This document shows, piece after piece, positions 62,601-64,000 of a stretch of DNA of 64,000 nt (the stretch's first letter is position 1; the number at the start of each line of letters is the position of its first letter). The notes beneath the pieces were generated by a model that had not been told where the DNA came from, ran no database searches, and saw nothing but the letters and a program-made list of their open reading frames with translations. The stretch lies in NCBI GenBank assembly GCA_030549495.1, contig JAUIRK010000735.1, positions 62,001 to 126,000 of the forward strand, read 5' to 3'. Origin of the DNA: Nectonema munidae (taxonomy: Eukaryota; Nematomorpha; Nectonematoida; Nectonematidae). The translations under genes and the position numbers were made by a program.

Positions 62601-63129
62601 CACTTCATCCATACTTCAAAATTTGCTCACCAAACATATCCTTACAATAAAATAAACTCTTTTACTCCATCCTTGAACGAACTTATACAAATAAAGGGGC
62701 GGGTCTTTTGACCGAAATAAATCCAAATACACGTTAATACACATATATACACTTAAAAAAAACTGATTTTTTAGTTGATTTTTTAAATCATCATTTACAT
62801 CATTTACAATTTTTTTCTTTTTTTTGATAAAAAGGAAAAGAAAATTTTTTATTTTCCTATAAGAGGTGTTGACCATATGACGTCACAAATTATAGAGCTT
62901 GGGAAGATGTAGATCATCATCTAGGATTTGCGGAACTTCTCCATATTCTAAAAATATATTGTATGTGTTTATATGATCGTTGGTTATTTTTCTTTAACCA
63001 AAAACAAAGAAGAGAACTTTTGGATGGGTGTTGCTGGGTGAGAGTATAACGTGAAAAACTTGAAGAAAAGAATAATCTTCCCCAAAAAAATCTATTCTTT
63101 GTTTTTCGTAAAAGAAAAAAGAACAAACG
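62601..63129. other. Gene-free stretch
   Basis: AT-rich with short frames only. The border to the GC-richer DNA after 63130 is sharp. Confidence 0.35.
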
Positions 63130-63164
63130 AAGATATAATCACACACAATTGTCTTGGTTGATTT

Positions 63165-64000
63165 CTTCGGATCTTCCTCTTTAACATCGTTGAAAGGCTT
63201 GCCTTCTTTGAGAGGAGGGCCTGTTTCATTTCTGGGAGCGTCACTGGGCTCAGAACCAATTTTAGTTGGGGAGCTAATACTCTCCAAACTTCTGCAGAAC
63301 CTCCCATCGCTCCCACAAGCTCAATAGGCGACTACTTCGTTTCACCAACTTTCATTCCCGTCCAAGCTTTAACTGGATATCCACTAGGCTACAGAACGCT
63401 CTATCATGGCGATGTTGAAATTTACAACAACCCGCCCACTGATCTGGCTGCCCAACGCAACCGGATAATTCAAGATATGGCTCGGTGAAAAGAGCTACAT
63501 ACTAAGGGTGAGGTCTTACTAACTTACCTCGGCCTTGTCGCTAAGCATCTGGAGGTCCTGTCAATGGACGAGATCACTATCTTGCATAATTTGTTGCGAA
63601 CGAATATATTGGCACTTCACAAGAATTGGTCTGCGGCTGGAAATTCGGCTTCGTCAACTTTGCCAGCGGCACACATAACTGGACTACCTCAAACTCCGGC
63701 GCCAGTTTATTCTTTTCGACAGAGAAGAGCACCTCCCGCTCTCCGAGCGAGAGGTACGAAGAAATAAGAACGATTCGTAGGCTGTTGCTGGATGAATCGA
63801 CTACTTGGGTGGAGACACCGTTAACCCGACAACTGCAGTCTCCCCGCACTCTTAGCGTACGGAAACGCTCCAAAGATATATATCTATCCAAAGATATATC
63901 TATGCCTAATCCCTGCCGGCAGACTATCCTTGAGATCCGTGGGAAAAGATTGGCCTTCGCTTCGGACGTCGTACGTCCCGCCATAGCTCCAACGGTTACT
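63165..64000 (+). pseudogene. Unidentified coding-like region of higher GC, running off the window
   Basis: One plus-strand frame is open from about 63165, with a single TGA at 63486-63488, to 63767. It reads GDYFVSPTFIPVQALTGYPL, YHGDVEIYNNPPTDLAAQRN, then KGEVLLTYLGLVAKHLEVLS and SASSTLPAAHITGLPQTPAP. A second frame takes over near 63730 (ERYEEIRTIRRLLLDESTTW) and stays open to the window end. Codon-like composition and length suggest a real protein with a frameshift, perhaps a gag-like retroelement product, but I do not recognise the family. Minus-strand frames here may be shadows. Confidence 0.4.

Noticed and set aside
63092-63984. Minus-strand frames over the GC-rich end region
   Set aside because: The plus-strand frame is longer and more protein-like; both strands are open because of high GC.

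Overview
AT-rich eukaryotic DNA holding two conserved, intron-split housekeeping genes on the minus strand, embedded in a dense and often nested population of decayed transposable elements. The spliced genes with GT-AG introns, 8-bp hAT and TA-type Tigger target duplications, tRNA-like SINEs and animal-type RTCB and RAD51 proteins point to an animal. An arthropod, perhaps a parasitic copepod, is my best guess, but this is inference and not shown by the sequence. I see no operons, prokaryotic signals, CRISPR arrays or intact tRNA genes.

Gene 1 is RTCB (13901-32380, minus), the catalytic tRNA-splicing/XBP1 RNA ligase. I could join five exons without a frame break into 508 residues, with every metal-binding residue and the nucleotidylated histidine present. 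Gene 2 is RAD51 (45571-61031, minus), the recombinase. Six exons join to 348 residues, including a first exon of 111 bp at 60921-61031. Both genes end with an AATAAA about 22 nt past the stop codon.

Layout: 1-2707, remnant of a ZBED5-like hAT interrupted by two MITEs; 4808-4923, small hAT MITE; 6300-7593, broken piggyBac; 8280-9420, degenerate repeats and a SINE; 10110-13620, two deleted Tigger/pogo elements; 13901-32380, RTCB, whose introns hold an unusual 4.2-kb transposon (15388-19633), a second unclassified transposon with long inverted repeats (22470-24893), SINEs and MITEs; 32808-35435, a nearly intact Tigger just upstream of RTCB; 35436-45570, mostly gene-free DNA with a broken hAT (38641-40440) and a ~148-bp tandem array (43085-44185); 45571-61031, RAD51, whose introns hold MITEs, an antisense 18S rRNA fragment (51546-51762), a second ZBED5-like remnant and a 3.5-kb hAT with a perfect 8-bp target duplication (56362-59904); 61700-62600, the tail of a LINE; 63130-64000, a GC-richer coding-like stretch I could not identify.

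The most interesting item is the element at 15388-19633. Its broken transposase shares a long ordered set of motifs with a family I know from memory as an uncharacterised, high-copy protein family of mushroom genomes. Here it sits between CCAGGGGG inverted ends and what looks like a 5-bp TATAA target duplication.
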